A stretch of 41,701 nt of DNA from Pseudomonadota bacterium (GTDB taxonomy: Bacteria; Pseudomonadota; Gammaproteobacteria; Xanthomonadales; Xanthomonadaceae): the NCBI GenBank assembly GCA_023386795.1, contig JAEWJB010000137.1, positions 1 through 41,701 on the forward strand. The letters are read 5' to 3'. The notes under the pieces were generated by a model. It worked only from the letters and a program-made list of their open reading frames with translations, searched no databases and was not told the DNA's origin. A program made the position numbers and the translations under genes. Numbering within the stretch: the first letter of the stretch is position 1; each line of letters starts with the position of its first letter. Below, piece after piece: positions 14,981 through 23,238 of the stretch.

Positions 14981-17900
14981 GTGGCAGTCAAACATCGAAC
15001 CAAACGCATGCTCCAACGTTCAGCGCTGACTCTCGCGCTGGGCATGTGCATCGCGCCGGGCGTGTATGCACAGTCCAACACCGCCGGTGCGGTGTTCGGC
15101 CAGGCGACCGCCGGCGACACCGTTGTCGTCGAAAACCCGGCGACCGGCTTCAGCCGCACGCTGCGCGTCGGCGCCGACGGCGCCTACCGCGCCTCGGCCC
15201 TGCCGACCGGCACCTACCGCGTCACCCTGCAGCGTGCCGATGGCACCCAGGCCGTACGCGAGAATGTCGTCGTCAATGTCGGTACGGGTACCCCGATCAA
15301 TTTCGCCAGCGGCACCGCGTCCACCCTGGACACCGTGCAGGTCGTCGGCTCGCGCGCGGTCAACTCGATCGACGTGTCCTCGGTGGAATCGACCACCATC
15401 CTCACCGCCGAGCAGATCGCCAAGATCCCGGTACCGCGTGACGTCACCTCGGTCGCCCTGCTGGCGCCGGGCACCGTCAAGGGCGACGCCGCGTTCGGCA
15501 ACCTGGCCTCCTTCGGCGGCGCCTCCGTCGCCGAGAACGCGTACTTCGTCAACGGCTTCAACATCACCAACTCGTTCAAGGGTCTGAACTTCGCCACCGT
15601 GCCGTTCGAGGCCATCGGCGAACAGCAGATCAAGACCGGCGGCTATGGCGCTGAATTCGGCCGTGCCCTGGGCGGCGTGGTCAACCTGATCACCAAGCGC
15701 GGCACCAACGACTTCCATGCCGGTGCCAACATCTTCTATACCCCGGACAGCCTGCGCGAGAAGCAGAAGACGATGTACGCGCCCAACGGCGACGTCATCG
15801 AGTCCAACACCAAGGACACCGAAGGCACCGAAACCGTCGGCACCGTGTGGGCCAGCGGCGCACTGGTCAAGGACAAGCTGTTCGGCTACGCGCTGCTGCA
15901 ATACAAGCGCGACAGCGGCGAGGTCAGCTACGGCGACGCGTTCAGCACCACGCCGCGCGACTACCTCAACAACCGCAATACCGAGGCCGCGAGCAAGAAC
16001 CCGAACTGGCTGGTGAAGCTGGACTGGAACATCAACGACTTCAACCTGCTGGAGTTCACCGGCTTCTCGGACGAGCGCAAGACCGAGACCGACATCTACT
16101 CCAACCCGGTCGGCGTGAACACCCGCGAAGACTACATGGGCACCGTCCATGAGAAGACCGGCGGCGACAACTACGTGCTGAAGTACACCGGCTATTTCAC
16201 CGACACCTTCACCCTCAGCGCGCTGGCCGGCACCGGCAAGTATCGCCGCAACTTCTACGCCGTCGATGCCAATGGCACCCGCCTGGACTACAAGGGTGGT
16301 GTGAGCCCGGACAACGCCAACGGCGTGATCGGCGCGGCCGGTTGCCCGGTGGTGGTGGACATCCGCAACCAGGTCGTCGACGGCACCGTCGCCCCGTACC
16401 AGAGCACCTGCGCCTTCCTGCCCGGCAACATGGGCCTGGACAGCGCCCAGGACCAGCGCGACCAGTTCCGCATCGACGCCGAATGGCAGCTGGGCCCGCA
16501 CACCGTGCGCTTCGGCTACGACTACGACAAGTTCAAGTCCAGCGACGGCGAAACCTACGAGGGCGGCGTGGCATGGCGCTACGTGACCCGCGGTGGCCGC
16601 GACCAGGTGCGTCGCCGCGTGTTCCAGACCGGCGCGGACGTGGAAGTCGATTCGACCGCGTTCTACATCGAGGACACCTGGGCCGTCACCGACCGCTTCA
16701 ACGCCTACGTCGGCCTGCGCTGGGACAGCTTCGAGAACAAGAACGGCGAAGGCCAGACCTACGTCAAGCAGGACAACCAGTTCGGCCCGCGCCTGGGCTT
16801 CTCGTGGGACGTCTTCGGTGACTCGACCTTCAAGGTCTTCGGCAACGCCGGCCGCTACGCGCTGCCGATCGCGGCCAACGTCGCCATCCGTGGTTCCTCG
16901 GCCTCGCTGTACAGCCAGCAGTACTTCGACTTCACCGGCGTGGACCCGGTCACCGGCGCCCCGCTCGGCCTGACCCCGACCAGCAGCCTGCAGTACCTCA
17001 ACAACGAATTCGGCACTGGCAAGGATCCGCGCACCATCGCCTCCAAGAACCTGGAACCGCAGTACCAGGACGAGTACATCCTCGGCTTCGAAGCGGCGCT
17101 GACGGACAACATCTCCGGCGGTATCCGCGGCATCTACCGCGAGCTGAAGCGCTCCATCGACGACCAGTGCGATTACCGTCCGCTGGCCGCCTGGGCCGAA
17201 GCCAACGGCTATGCCATCGACTCGTACAACGAGGGCTTCGCGTTCTGCCACATCTACAACCCCGGCAGCGCGCTGGACATCGACATCGACATCGATGGCG
17301 ACGGCACCCTGGAGCAGGTCTACATCCCCGCCGACCAGCTGGGTCCGAAGTCCAAGCGCACCTACAAGGCGCTGGAATTCTTCGCCCAGGGCCAGGTCAC
17401 CGACAAGCTGTACATGCAGGCCTCGTACACCTGGTCGAAGAACGAGGGCAATGCCGAAGGTGGCGTGAAGTCCGATATCGGCCAGGACGACACCGGCGTC
17501 ACGCAGGACTTCGACTATCCGGAGCTGATGATCGGTTCGAACGGCTACCTGCCCAACGACCGCCGCAACGTGGTCAAGGTGTTCGGCAACTACGAGTTCA
17601 CCGACGAGTGGTCGATGGGTGCCAACTTCTCGTTCCAGACCGGCCGCCCGGTCAACTGCTTCGGCGTGAACCCGGTCGACGAGAACATCGGCTACGGCAA
17701 CAGCTACTTCTACTGCAATGGCCAGGTCGTGCCGCGCGGTACGGCCGGTCGCACGCCGGACACCTACAACCTCGACCTGAACGTCGCTTACCGTCCGTCG
17801 TTCGCGCCGGGCCTGCAGTTCAAGGTGGACGTGTTCAACGTGTTCAACAGCCAGAAGGCACTGGCGGTGGACGAGTCGGGCGAAGACAGCGTGGGCAACT

Positions 17901-17983
17901 CGCTGGCCGACACCACCTACCTCACCCCGACGCTGCTGCAGTCACCGCGTTCGTTCCGCTTCATGGTCCAGTACGACTGGTAA
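14981..17983 (+). CDS. Oar-like TonB-dependent receptor with carboxypeptidase-regulatory-like N-terminal domain
   Basis: This 1000-residue outer-membrane receptor has a signal peptide (about 1-31, ending in APGVYAQ), a carboxypeptidase-regulatory-like beta domain (about 32-105), a TonB-box-like STLDTVQVVGSR, a plug (about 110-230, with GGYGAEFGRALGGVVNLITK) and a barrel ending in the aromatic FRFMVQYDW. Xanthomonadales use such Oar-like receptors for peptides or carbohydrates; the substrate is not visible here. GTG 14981 is chosen as start because AGGAGAG lies eight bases upstream; a TTG at 14942 opens the frame earlier without support. Loops contain paired cysteines (for example near 452 and 470) and a calcium-loop-like DIDGDGTLE from residue 770. 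Its leader has a promoter, a 5' hairpin and an upstream inverted repeat. A terminator follows. Confidence 0.92.
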   Translation: MAVKHRTKRMLQRSALTLALGMCIAPGVYAQSNTAGAVFGQATAGDTVVVENPATGFSRTLRVGADGAYRASALPTGTYRVTLQRADGTQAVRENVVVNVGTGTPINFASGTASTLDTVQVVGSRAVNSIDVSSVESTTILTAEQIAKIPVPRDVTSVALLAPGTVKGDAAFGNLASFGGASVAENAYFVNGFNITNSFKGLNFATVPFEAIGEQQIKTGGYGAEFGRALGGVVNLITKRGTNDFHAGANIFYTPDSLREKQKTMYAPNGDVIESNTKDTEGTETVGTVWASGALVKDKLFGYALLQYKRDSGEVSYGDAFSTTPRDYLNNRNTEAASKNPNWLVKLDWNINDFNLLEFTGFSDERKTETDIYSNPVGVNTREDYMGTVHEKTGGDNYVLKYTGYFTDTFTLSALAGTGKYRRNFYAVDANGTRLDYKGGVSPDNANGVIGAAGCPVVVDIRNQVVDGTVAPYQSTCAFLPGNMGLDSAQDQRDQFRIDAEWQLGPHTVRFGYDYDKFKSSDGETYEGGVAWRYVTRGGRDQVRRRVFQTGADVEVDSTAFYIEDTWAVTDRFNAYVGLRWDSFENKNGEGQTYVKQDNQFGPRLGFSWDVFGDSTFKVFGNAGRYALPIAANVAIRGSSASLYSQQYFDFTGVDPVTGAPLGLTPTSSLQYLNNEFGTGKDPRTIASKNLEPQYQDEYILGFEAALTDNISGGIRGIYRELKRSIDDQCDYRPLAAWAEANGYAIDSYNEGFAFCHIYNPGSALDIDIDIDGDGTLEQVYIPADQLGPKSKRTYKALEFFAQGQVTDKLYMQASYTWSKNEGNAEGGVKSDIGQDDTGVTQDFDYPELMIGSNGYLPNDRRNVVKVFGNYEFTDEWSMGANFSFQTGRPVNCFGVNPVDENIGYGNSYFYCNGQVVPRGTAGRTPDTYNLDLNVAYRPSFAPGLQFKVDVFNVFNSQKALAVDESGEDSVGNSLADTTYLTPTLLQSPRSFRFMVQYDW

Positions 17984-18013
17984 TGGATTTGCTCCACTGA
18001 CCAAGGGTCTTGT

Positions 18014-18045
18014 GCGGCCGCCTTCACCGGCGGCCGCTTTTTTTT
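18014..18045 (+). terminator. Strong terminator between the receptor and the sulfotransferase gene
   Basis: GCGGCCGCC (18014-18022) pairs with GGCGGCCGC (18029-18037) over a six-base loop, followed by eight T residues. It ends 14 bases before the sulfotransferase start, leaving little room for a separate promoter. Confidence 0.95.
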
Positions 18046-18059
18046 CGTAGAGTCCATGC

Positions 18060-19619
18060 ATGTCTTCCACGCTTCCGGCCGGGCTCGAACAGGCTGCCCG
18101 CCATATCGTCGCCCAACAGTACGACCAGGCGCGCACGGTCCTGGGCACCGTGCTTGCGGCACAGCCCGACCACGCCGGGGCCTTGTTGCAGGCGTCCTAT
18201 CTGGCTTCGCTGGAAGGGCACTACCGGCAGGCCCGTGATTACACCCTGCGAGCGGCCCGTGCACCGCGCCCCACCGAAGAGGATGTGGCCGAACTACTGG
18301 CACGCCTGCGCACCTTCAACGAAGCCGGGGAGCTGTTGGGGCTGCTGGAACGGCTCGGGCCGCCGGCCCGGCTCAGCATTCCGCTGCTGCTCACGGCGGC
18401 CGCGCAGCTGAGCTACCTCAATCTCCAGGAGCGCGCCCTCGTCTACCTCGACGAGGCACACCGTGCCGACCCGGATTATCCGCCCACGCTTGTCTCGCGC
18501 GCGCAGGTGTTGACCTACCTGGGTCGTTTCGGCGAAGCGGAGGCCAACCTGCGCCACTGCCTGCGTCGCGCGCCCCATCTCGCCTCCGCCTGGTGGGCGC
18601 TGTCGCGCCTGCCGCGGCAAGCCAATGCGATATCGCACGACATCATCGCGATGCGCCAGAGCCTGGCGCGTCCCGGACTAAAAGCCGACGACGCCGCACT
18701 GCTGATGTTTGCCCTGCACACCGACCTGGACCGTGCAGGCGAGTACGCCGAAGCCGGACAAGCCCTGATCGCCGGTTGCCGGGCGAAACGCTCGACCCTG
18801 CGTTACTCGCCCGAAGCCTTCGAGGCGATGATCGACCTGCTGGTCACCCACACGACGCCGTGGCCACCTTCGCCGCCGGAAGGGCATCCCGGCCCCGTTC
18901 CGGTCTTCATCGTCGGCATGCACCGCTCCGGCACCACGCTGCTGGAGCAGTTGCTCGCCCAGCATGGCGACGTCTTCGGTATCGGCGAGCTGTACGACTT
19001 CACCAGCCAGATGCGGCAAGCAACCGACCACCACTGCCGGGGCGTGATCGATGCCGAACTGATCCGGCGCGCCGCATCGCCCGGCATCGATTTCACGGCG
19101 GTGGGCCGCGGCTACCTCGACGGCATCCGCTGGCGTATCGGGCAGGCGAGTCATTTCACCGACAAGCTGCCTACCAATTTCCTGCACCTGGGCTACATCG
19201 CGCGCGCGCTGCCTCATGCGCGCATCCTGCACATGCGCCGCGATCCGCGCGAGACATGTTTCTCCAACCTGCGCGAACTGTTCTCCGACGCCAACCCGCA
19301 CAGCTACGATCCCGGCGAGCTGGCGCATTACCACGCGCAGTACCAACGCTTGATGGCGCATTGGCACCAAGTGCTGCCTGGCCGCATCCTGGACGTGGAC
19401 TACCAGGCCCTGACAACCGACACCGAGATGACCATGCGCACTGTCGCCAGTTTCTGCGGTCTCGCATTCGACCCGGCGCAGGCGTCCAACGAAGGCGCAC
19501 GCAGCGTGGCGACCGCCAGCGCCGTGCAGGTCCGTGGCCGTATCCGGCCTTCCTCAGATAAATGGCGCCCCTACGAAAAGCTGCTGTCGCCCTGGTTCGA
19601 GACGTTGCTGACTACCTGA
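18060..19619 (+). CDS. Tetratricopeptide repeat-containing sulfotransferase
   Basis: This 519-residue, two-part protein has helical TPR-like repeats at about residues 5-260 (for example QYDQARTVLGTVLAAQPDHA and RFGEAEANLRHCLRRAPHLA). A sulfotransferase domain fills about 281-515. The PAPS 5'-phosphosulfate loop is FIVGMHRSGTTLLEQLL (283-299). The 3'-phosphate site is MRRDPRETCFSN (392-403). DKLPTNF at 368-374 is also typical. There is no signal peptide, so it should act in the cytosol, moving sulfate from PAPS to a hydroxyl or tyrosine acceptor that is not identifiable. The TPR part probably holds a protein or peptide partner. No clear ribosome site precedes the ATG, and a terminator lies just upstream, so expression is probably low or by read-through. 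It lies between two TonB-dependent receptors. Confidence 0.9.
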   Translation: MSSTLPAGLEQAARHIVAQQYDQARTVLGTVLAAQPDHAGALLQASYLASLEGHYRQARDYTLRAARAPRPTEEDVAELLARLRTFNEAGELLGLLERLGPPARLSIPLLLTAAAQLSYLNLQERALVYLDEAHRADPDYPPTLVSRAQVLTYLGRFGEAEANLRHCLRRAPHLASAWWALSRLPRQANAISHDIIAMRQSLARPGLKADDAALLMFALHTDLDRAGEYAEAGQALIAGCRAKRSTLRYSPEAFEAMIDLLVTHTTPWPPSPPEGHPGPVPVFIVGMHRSGTTLLEQLLAQHGDVFGIGELYDFTSQMRQATDHHCRGVIDAELIRRAASPGIDFTAVGRGYLDGIRWRIGQASHFTDKLPTNFLHLGYIARALPHARILHMRRDPRETCFSNLRELFSDANPHSYDPGELAHYHAQYQRLMAHWHQVLPGRILDVDYQALTTDTEMTMRTVASFCGLAFDPAQASNEGARSVATASAVQVRGRIRPSSDKWRPYEKLLSPWFETLLTT

Positions 19620-19677
19620 ACGGGAGAATCTTCATTCCTGTGACTGGCTCAGGTAGCTATACCCAAACGTAACAAAA

Positions 19678-19739
19678 CGCCGGCGTATTAAGGCTTTTTT
19701 CACTACTCGATCACCGGAAAGAAACCAAATTCGCCGGCG
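19678..19739 (+). promoter_or_regulatory. Repeated palindrome upstream of the second receptor
   Basis: The octamer palindrome CGCCGGCG occurs at 19678-19685 (extended to ACGCCGGCGT) and again at 19732-19739, 54 bases apart, in an otherwise AT-richer 178-bp spacer. TATTAA (19686-19691) next to the first copy could be a -10. The pair might be a regulator site; in GC-rich DNA chance is also possible. Confidence 0.3.
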
Positions 19740-19797
19740 TCGGCGCCCCCTCCCGACATATTCGCCCAGTTCCGTCATCCCTTGTCAGGAGAGAGCC

Positions 19798-22605
19798 GTG
19801 ATTCGCCATGTCCCGCCATATACGGCGCGCCGTCGCACGCCTTTGTCTGCCGCCCTGCTGGTCCTGCTCGCGCCGACCGCCGCGCTGCCCGCCTTCGCGC
19901 AGGAGTCCGAAGCACCGACCAACCTGGACCGCATCACGGTCACCGGTTCCAACATCCCCCGCACCAATACCGAAACGCCCTCGCCCGTGCAGGTGGTGAC
20001 GCGCCAGGACATCGACCGCACCGGCAAGACCACCGTCGCCGAATACCTGCAAACGCTCACCTCCGACGGCGCGGGCTCCATTCCCAAGACCTTCGGCAAC
20101 GGCTTTGCCGGCGGTGGCGCCGGTATCTCGCTGCGCGGCCTGGGCGCCGGCTCCACGCTGGTACTGTTGAACGGCCGCCGCATGGCGACCTATGGCCTCG
20201 CCGATGACGGCCAGAAGGTCTTCACCGACCTGAGCACGATTCCCCTCGATGCGGTGGAACGCGTGGAAGTGCTCAAGGACGGCGCCTCGGCGATCTATGG
20301 TTCGGACGCCATCGCCGGCGTGGTGAACATCATCCTGCGCACCGACTTCACCGGCGCGATCCTGCGCGGCTCCTACGGGCTGTCCGGCGACGGCGATGGC
20401 GATGCGAAGAAGGCCACGTTGACCGCCGGTACCGGCAACCTCGCCGAGGACGGCTGGAATGCATTCTTCAGCCTGGATGTCGGCAAGACCGACGGCATCA
20501 AGGTCTCCGACCGCGACAACCGCAAGTGGATCGGCACCGGCGACCTGCGTCCCTGGGGCTACAGCGCCGGCGGCAGCCAGTTCCTCGGCGGTGCGATCAC
20601 CGGCGGCGGCACCGGCGGCGGTAGCTCGCAGGTCGGCAGCGTGTTCGTCCCCGGTACCGACCCGCCGACGATGACCTCCCTGCCGGGCTGCGCGCAGCTG
20701 TCCAATGTCAGCCCGCAGGACCCCGGTGGCGGTTGCCTGTGGGACGCGGCCGACTGGCGCGACCTCACGCCGGAAGAAAAGTACGTCAACCTGTTCGCGC
20801 GCGGCACCTTCGCCATCGGCGACAGCTCGGAGATCTATACCGAGTTCGGCTATTCGAAGAAGGAAACCGTGTTCCACAACACCCCATCCAACGTCTCCGG
20901 CGCATGGGGTTATCCCGGTGGCCCGGTAAACGCCAACAGCGGTCCGGGTGCGGTGGTGCTGGGCGTCGGCCATCCGGACAACCCGTATGGCGAGCCGGTG
21001 CGCGTGCGCTACAACGCCGCCGACGTCGGGGGCCGCGTCACCGACAACACCAACGAGTTCTTCCGCTTCCTGGCCGGCATCAAGGGCACGTGGGGCGACT
21101 GGGATTACGACACCGCCTACCTGCATTCGTCGACCAACCTGGTCAACAAGCGCACGGGCTTTCTGCGCTACAGCGCCGTGCAGTGCGCGCTGGGTGATGC
21201 CGCGTGCCCGGGTGGCGTGTGGAATATCGGCCTGGGCTCGGACGCCAATCCGCAGAGCCTGTACGACTACATCTCGCCGGAGATCCGCGCCTACGCCAAG
21301 TCGAGCCTGGACATGTTCGACTTCACCGCCTCGCGCGGCATCTACGACCTGAAGGGCGGCCCGCTCTCGCTGGCGTTCGGCACCGAGTGGCGCCGCACGA
21401 CGAACTCGCTGACCCCGCAAACCTACACAGACGTCGGCGACATCATCGGCCTGGGCTACTCGGCCTACGACGGCACGCAGAATGTCTACGCCGGCTACCT
21501 GGAACTGTCCGCACCGATCCTCGAATCGCTGGAGCTTTCCGGCGCGGTGCGCTACGACAAGTACGAAAGCGGCGACGATGCGGTGAAGCCGAAGTTCGGC
21601 TTCAAGTGGAACCCGGTCGACTGGTTCGCGCTGCGTGGCACCTATGCCGAAGGCTTCCGCGCCCCGAACCCGGCCGAGAACGGCGACGGTGGCCTGGCCG
21701 CCTTCTCCAACGCGCTGGATCCGGTGCGCTGCCCCAACGGCACCCCGGCGCCGGGCGGCACGGCGGACGACTGCGGCTTGCAGCCGGTGGCGATCATCAC
21801 CACCCCGAACCCGGACCTGAAGCCGGAAGAATCCAAGAGCTACAGCCTGGGCATCGTGTTGCAACCCACGCGCACCACGTCGATCACGGTCGATGCATGG
21901 CGCATCAAGCGCACCAACGAGATCGCCCAGGGCTCCACCGCCGATGCCATCGCCGCCGGCAATGTGCTGCGCGACACGGACCTGCTCAACGGCGTCCCCG
22001 GCACCGGCACCATCCTGGCGATCAACACCCAGTACGTGAACGCCAATTCGTCCGAAGTGGAAGGCATCGACACCGACATCCGCCAGGACATCCCGATGGG
22101 CGCCTATGGCGACATGCGCCTGGACCTGCAGTGGAGCCACATCAAGAAGTTCGAGCGCACCGAGGGTGACATCACCCACGAGTACGCCGGCACCCATGGC
22201 AACTGCGATGTCACCAACTGCATCGGCACCCCGAAGGACCGCGTCAACTTCGGTGCCACCTGGAACTACAACGCCTGGACGGTGAGCGGCATCCTCAACT
22301 ACATCAGCAGCATGGACAACACGCCCGAGACCGGCGGCAGCAAGGACGAGACCTGCCTGAACTTCCGCGCCGACGGCTCGCCGGCCCCGGGCAACTGCGA
22401 ACTGGCGTCGTTCACCACGTTCGACCTGTCGGCCAACTGGAAGGCGACCGACGCGCTGGAGATCTTCGGCTCGGTGCAGAACGTGTTCGACCGCACCGCC
22501 CCGCTGGATCCGGCGACCTATGGCGCGATCAACTACAACCCGCTGCATTTCAGCGGCGCGATCGGTCGTTATTTCACCGTGGGGGCGAAGTACACCTGGA
22601 ACTGA
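19798..22605 (+). CDS. TonB-dependent receptor
   Basis: This 935-residue outer-membrane receptor has a signal peptide ending near residue 35 (ALPAFAQ) and a TonB-box-like LDRITVTGSNIPR (about 43-55). The plug (about 60-180) contains ISLRGLGAGSTLVLLNGRRM and VEVLKDGASAIYGSDAIAGV. A 22-strand-type barrel follows. The Gly-rich stretch near residues 260-285 and several loop cysteines should be extracellular. The protein ends FTVGAKYTWN, so the usual terminal aromatic residue is the penultimate one. The start is GTG 19798, eight bases after AGGAGAGA, the same arrangement as in the first receptor. It lacks the carboxypeptidase-like N-terminal domain. The substrate is unknown. It may have its own promoter in the 178 bp after the sulfotransferase gene. 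Confidence 0.92.
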   Translation: MIRHVPPYTARRRTPLSAALLVLLAPTAALPAFAQESEAPTNLDRITVTGSNIPRTNTETPSPVQVVTRQDIDRTGKTTVAEYLQTLTSDGAGSIPKTFGNGFAGGGAGISLRGLGAGSTLVLLNGRRMATYGLADDGQKVFTDLSTIPLDAVERVEVLKDGASAIYGSDAIAGVVNIILRTDFTGAILRGSYGLSGDGDGDAKKATLTAGTGNLAEDGWNAFFSLDVGKTDGIKVSDRDNRKWIGTGDLRPWGYSAGGSQFLGGAITGGGTGGGSSQVGSVFVPGTDPPTMTSLPGCAQLSNVSPQDPGGGCLWDAADWRDLTPEEKYVNLFARGTFAIGDSSEIYTEFGYSKKETVFHNTPSNVSGAWGYPGGPVNANSGPGAVVLGVGHPDNPYGEPVRVRYNAADVGGRVTDNTNEFFRFLAGIKGTWGDWDYDTAYLHSSTNLVNKRTGFLRYSAVQCALGDAACPGGVWNIGLGSDANPQSLYDYISPEIRAYAKSSLDMFDFTASRGIYDLKGGPLSLAFGTEWRRTTNSLTPQTYTDVGDIIGLGYSAYDGTQNVYAGYLELSAPILESLELSGAVRYDKYESGDDAVKPKFGFKWNPVDWFALRGTYAEGFRAPNPAENGDGGLAAFSNALDPVRCPNGTPAPGGTADDCGLQPVAIITTPNPDLKPEESKSYSLGIVLQPTRTTSITVDAWRIKRTNEIAQGSTADAIAAGNVLRDTDLLNGVPGTGTILAINTQYVNANSSEVEGIDTDIRQDIPMGAYGDMRLDLQWSHIKKFERTEGDITHEYAGTHGNCDVTNCIGTPKDRVNFGATWNYNAWTVSGILNYISSMDNTPETGGSKDETCLNFRADGSPAPGNCELASFTTFDLSANWKATDALEIFGSVQNVFDRTAPLDPATYGAINYNPLHFSGAIGRYFTVGAKYTWN

Positions 22606-22629
22606 GCAGACAAGGCAGCACTTCCTCCG

Positions 22630-22658
22630 GCCCGGGCAGCGATGCCCGGGCTTTTTTT
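22630..22658 (+). terminator. Intrinsic terminator of the second receptor gene
   Basis: GCCCGGGCA (22630-22638) pairs with TGCCCGGGC (22643-22651) over a GCGA loop and is followed by seven T residues. Confidence 0.95.
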
Positions 22659-22692
22659 GCTACCAGGATTTGCGGCGAGCGGATGCCGTCAG

Positions 22693-22709
22693 GTCGCGGC
22701 TGAAGCCGC
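22693..22709 (+). repeat. Partial REP element
   Basis: GTCGCGGCTGAAGCCGC repeats the first 17 bases of the element at 6655, but the GTAG end is missing. It lies between the convergent ends of the second receptor gene and rlmH. Confidence 0.55.
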
Positions 22710-22757
22710 CGGCTGTGCGACGGCGACAAAGACGCCATCCGCGACAGCGCAGGAAGA

Positions 22758-23228
22758 TCAGGCCCGATGGTAAGGATGATTGGCCAACATGGCCGCAGCG
22801 CGATAAAGCTGCTCGGCCACCACGAGCCGCACCAGCATGTGCGGCAACGTCAACGGGCCGAGCGACCAGCGCTCGTCTGCCAGCTTCACGACCTCGGCCG
22901 AGTGCCCTTCCGGCCCACCGATCAGGAACGCCATATCACGCCCCAGCGTTCGCCAATGCTCCATTCGCTGCGACAGCTGCTCGGAACTGTACGGTTTGCC
23001 CGGCACATCCAGCGCCACCACGTATGGCTGCTTGGGAAGTGCGGCGATCACCCTCCGCCCCTCGTCGTCGATGGCCCGTTGCGGGTCACGCCCCTTGCCG
23101 CGCAGGCCAGGCTCGATCTCCACCAGCTCCAGCGGCAACCAGTGCGACAGCCGCTTCTGGTACTCGGAGAACCCCTGCGCCACCCAGGCCGGCGCACGCT
23201 CGCCGGTGGCGATCAGACGCGCCTTCAT
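22758..23228 (-). CDS. rlmH: 23S rRNA (pseudouridine1915-N3)-methyltransferase RlmH
   Basis: The 156-residue protein (E. coli 155) methylates pseudouridine 1915 in helix 69 of 23S rRNA on the assembled ribosome. The SPOUT knot is seen as FLIGGPEGHSAEVVKLAD (about 101-118) and the C-terminal LPHMLVRLVVAEQLYRA. The protein ends HPYHRA, as in the family. The start is ATG 23228 (MKARLI). It follows rsfS with a 10-base gap, the usual order. It is the last gene of the leuS run; a receptor gene converges on it. Confidence 0.97.
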   Translation of the reverse strand: MKARLIATGERAPAWVAQGFSEYQKRLSHWLPLELVEIEPGLRGKGRDPQRAIDDEGRRVIAALPKQPYVVALDVPGKPYSSEQLSQRMEHWRTLGRDMAFLIGGPEGHSAEVVKLADERWSLGPLTLPHMLVRLVVAEQLYRAAAMLANHPYHRA

Positions 23229-23238
23229 CGCCGCGCGG

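Noticed and set aside
19620..19797. Search for a small modified-peptide precursor gene near the sulfotransferase
   Set aside because: No ATG-led frame with a leader/core pattern is present here or between 17984 and 18059, so a ribosomal peptide cluster cannot be supported.
13022..22660. Genomic island with integration ends
   Set aside because: No integrase, tRNA gene, transposase or flanking direct repeats are visible. Only an interruption of gene order is claimed.
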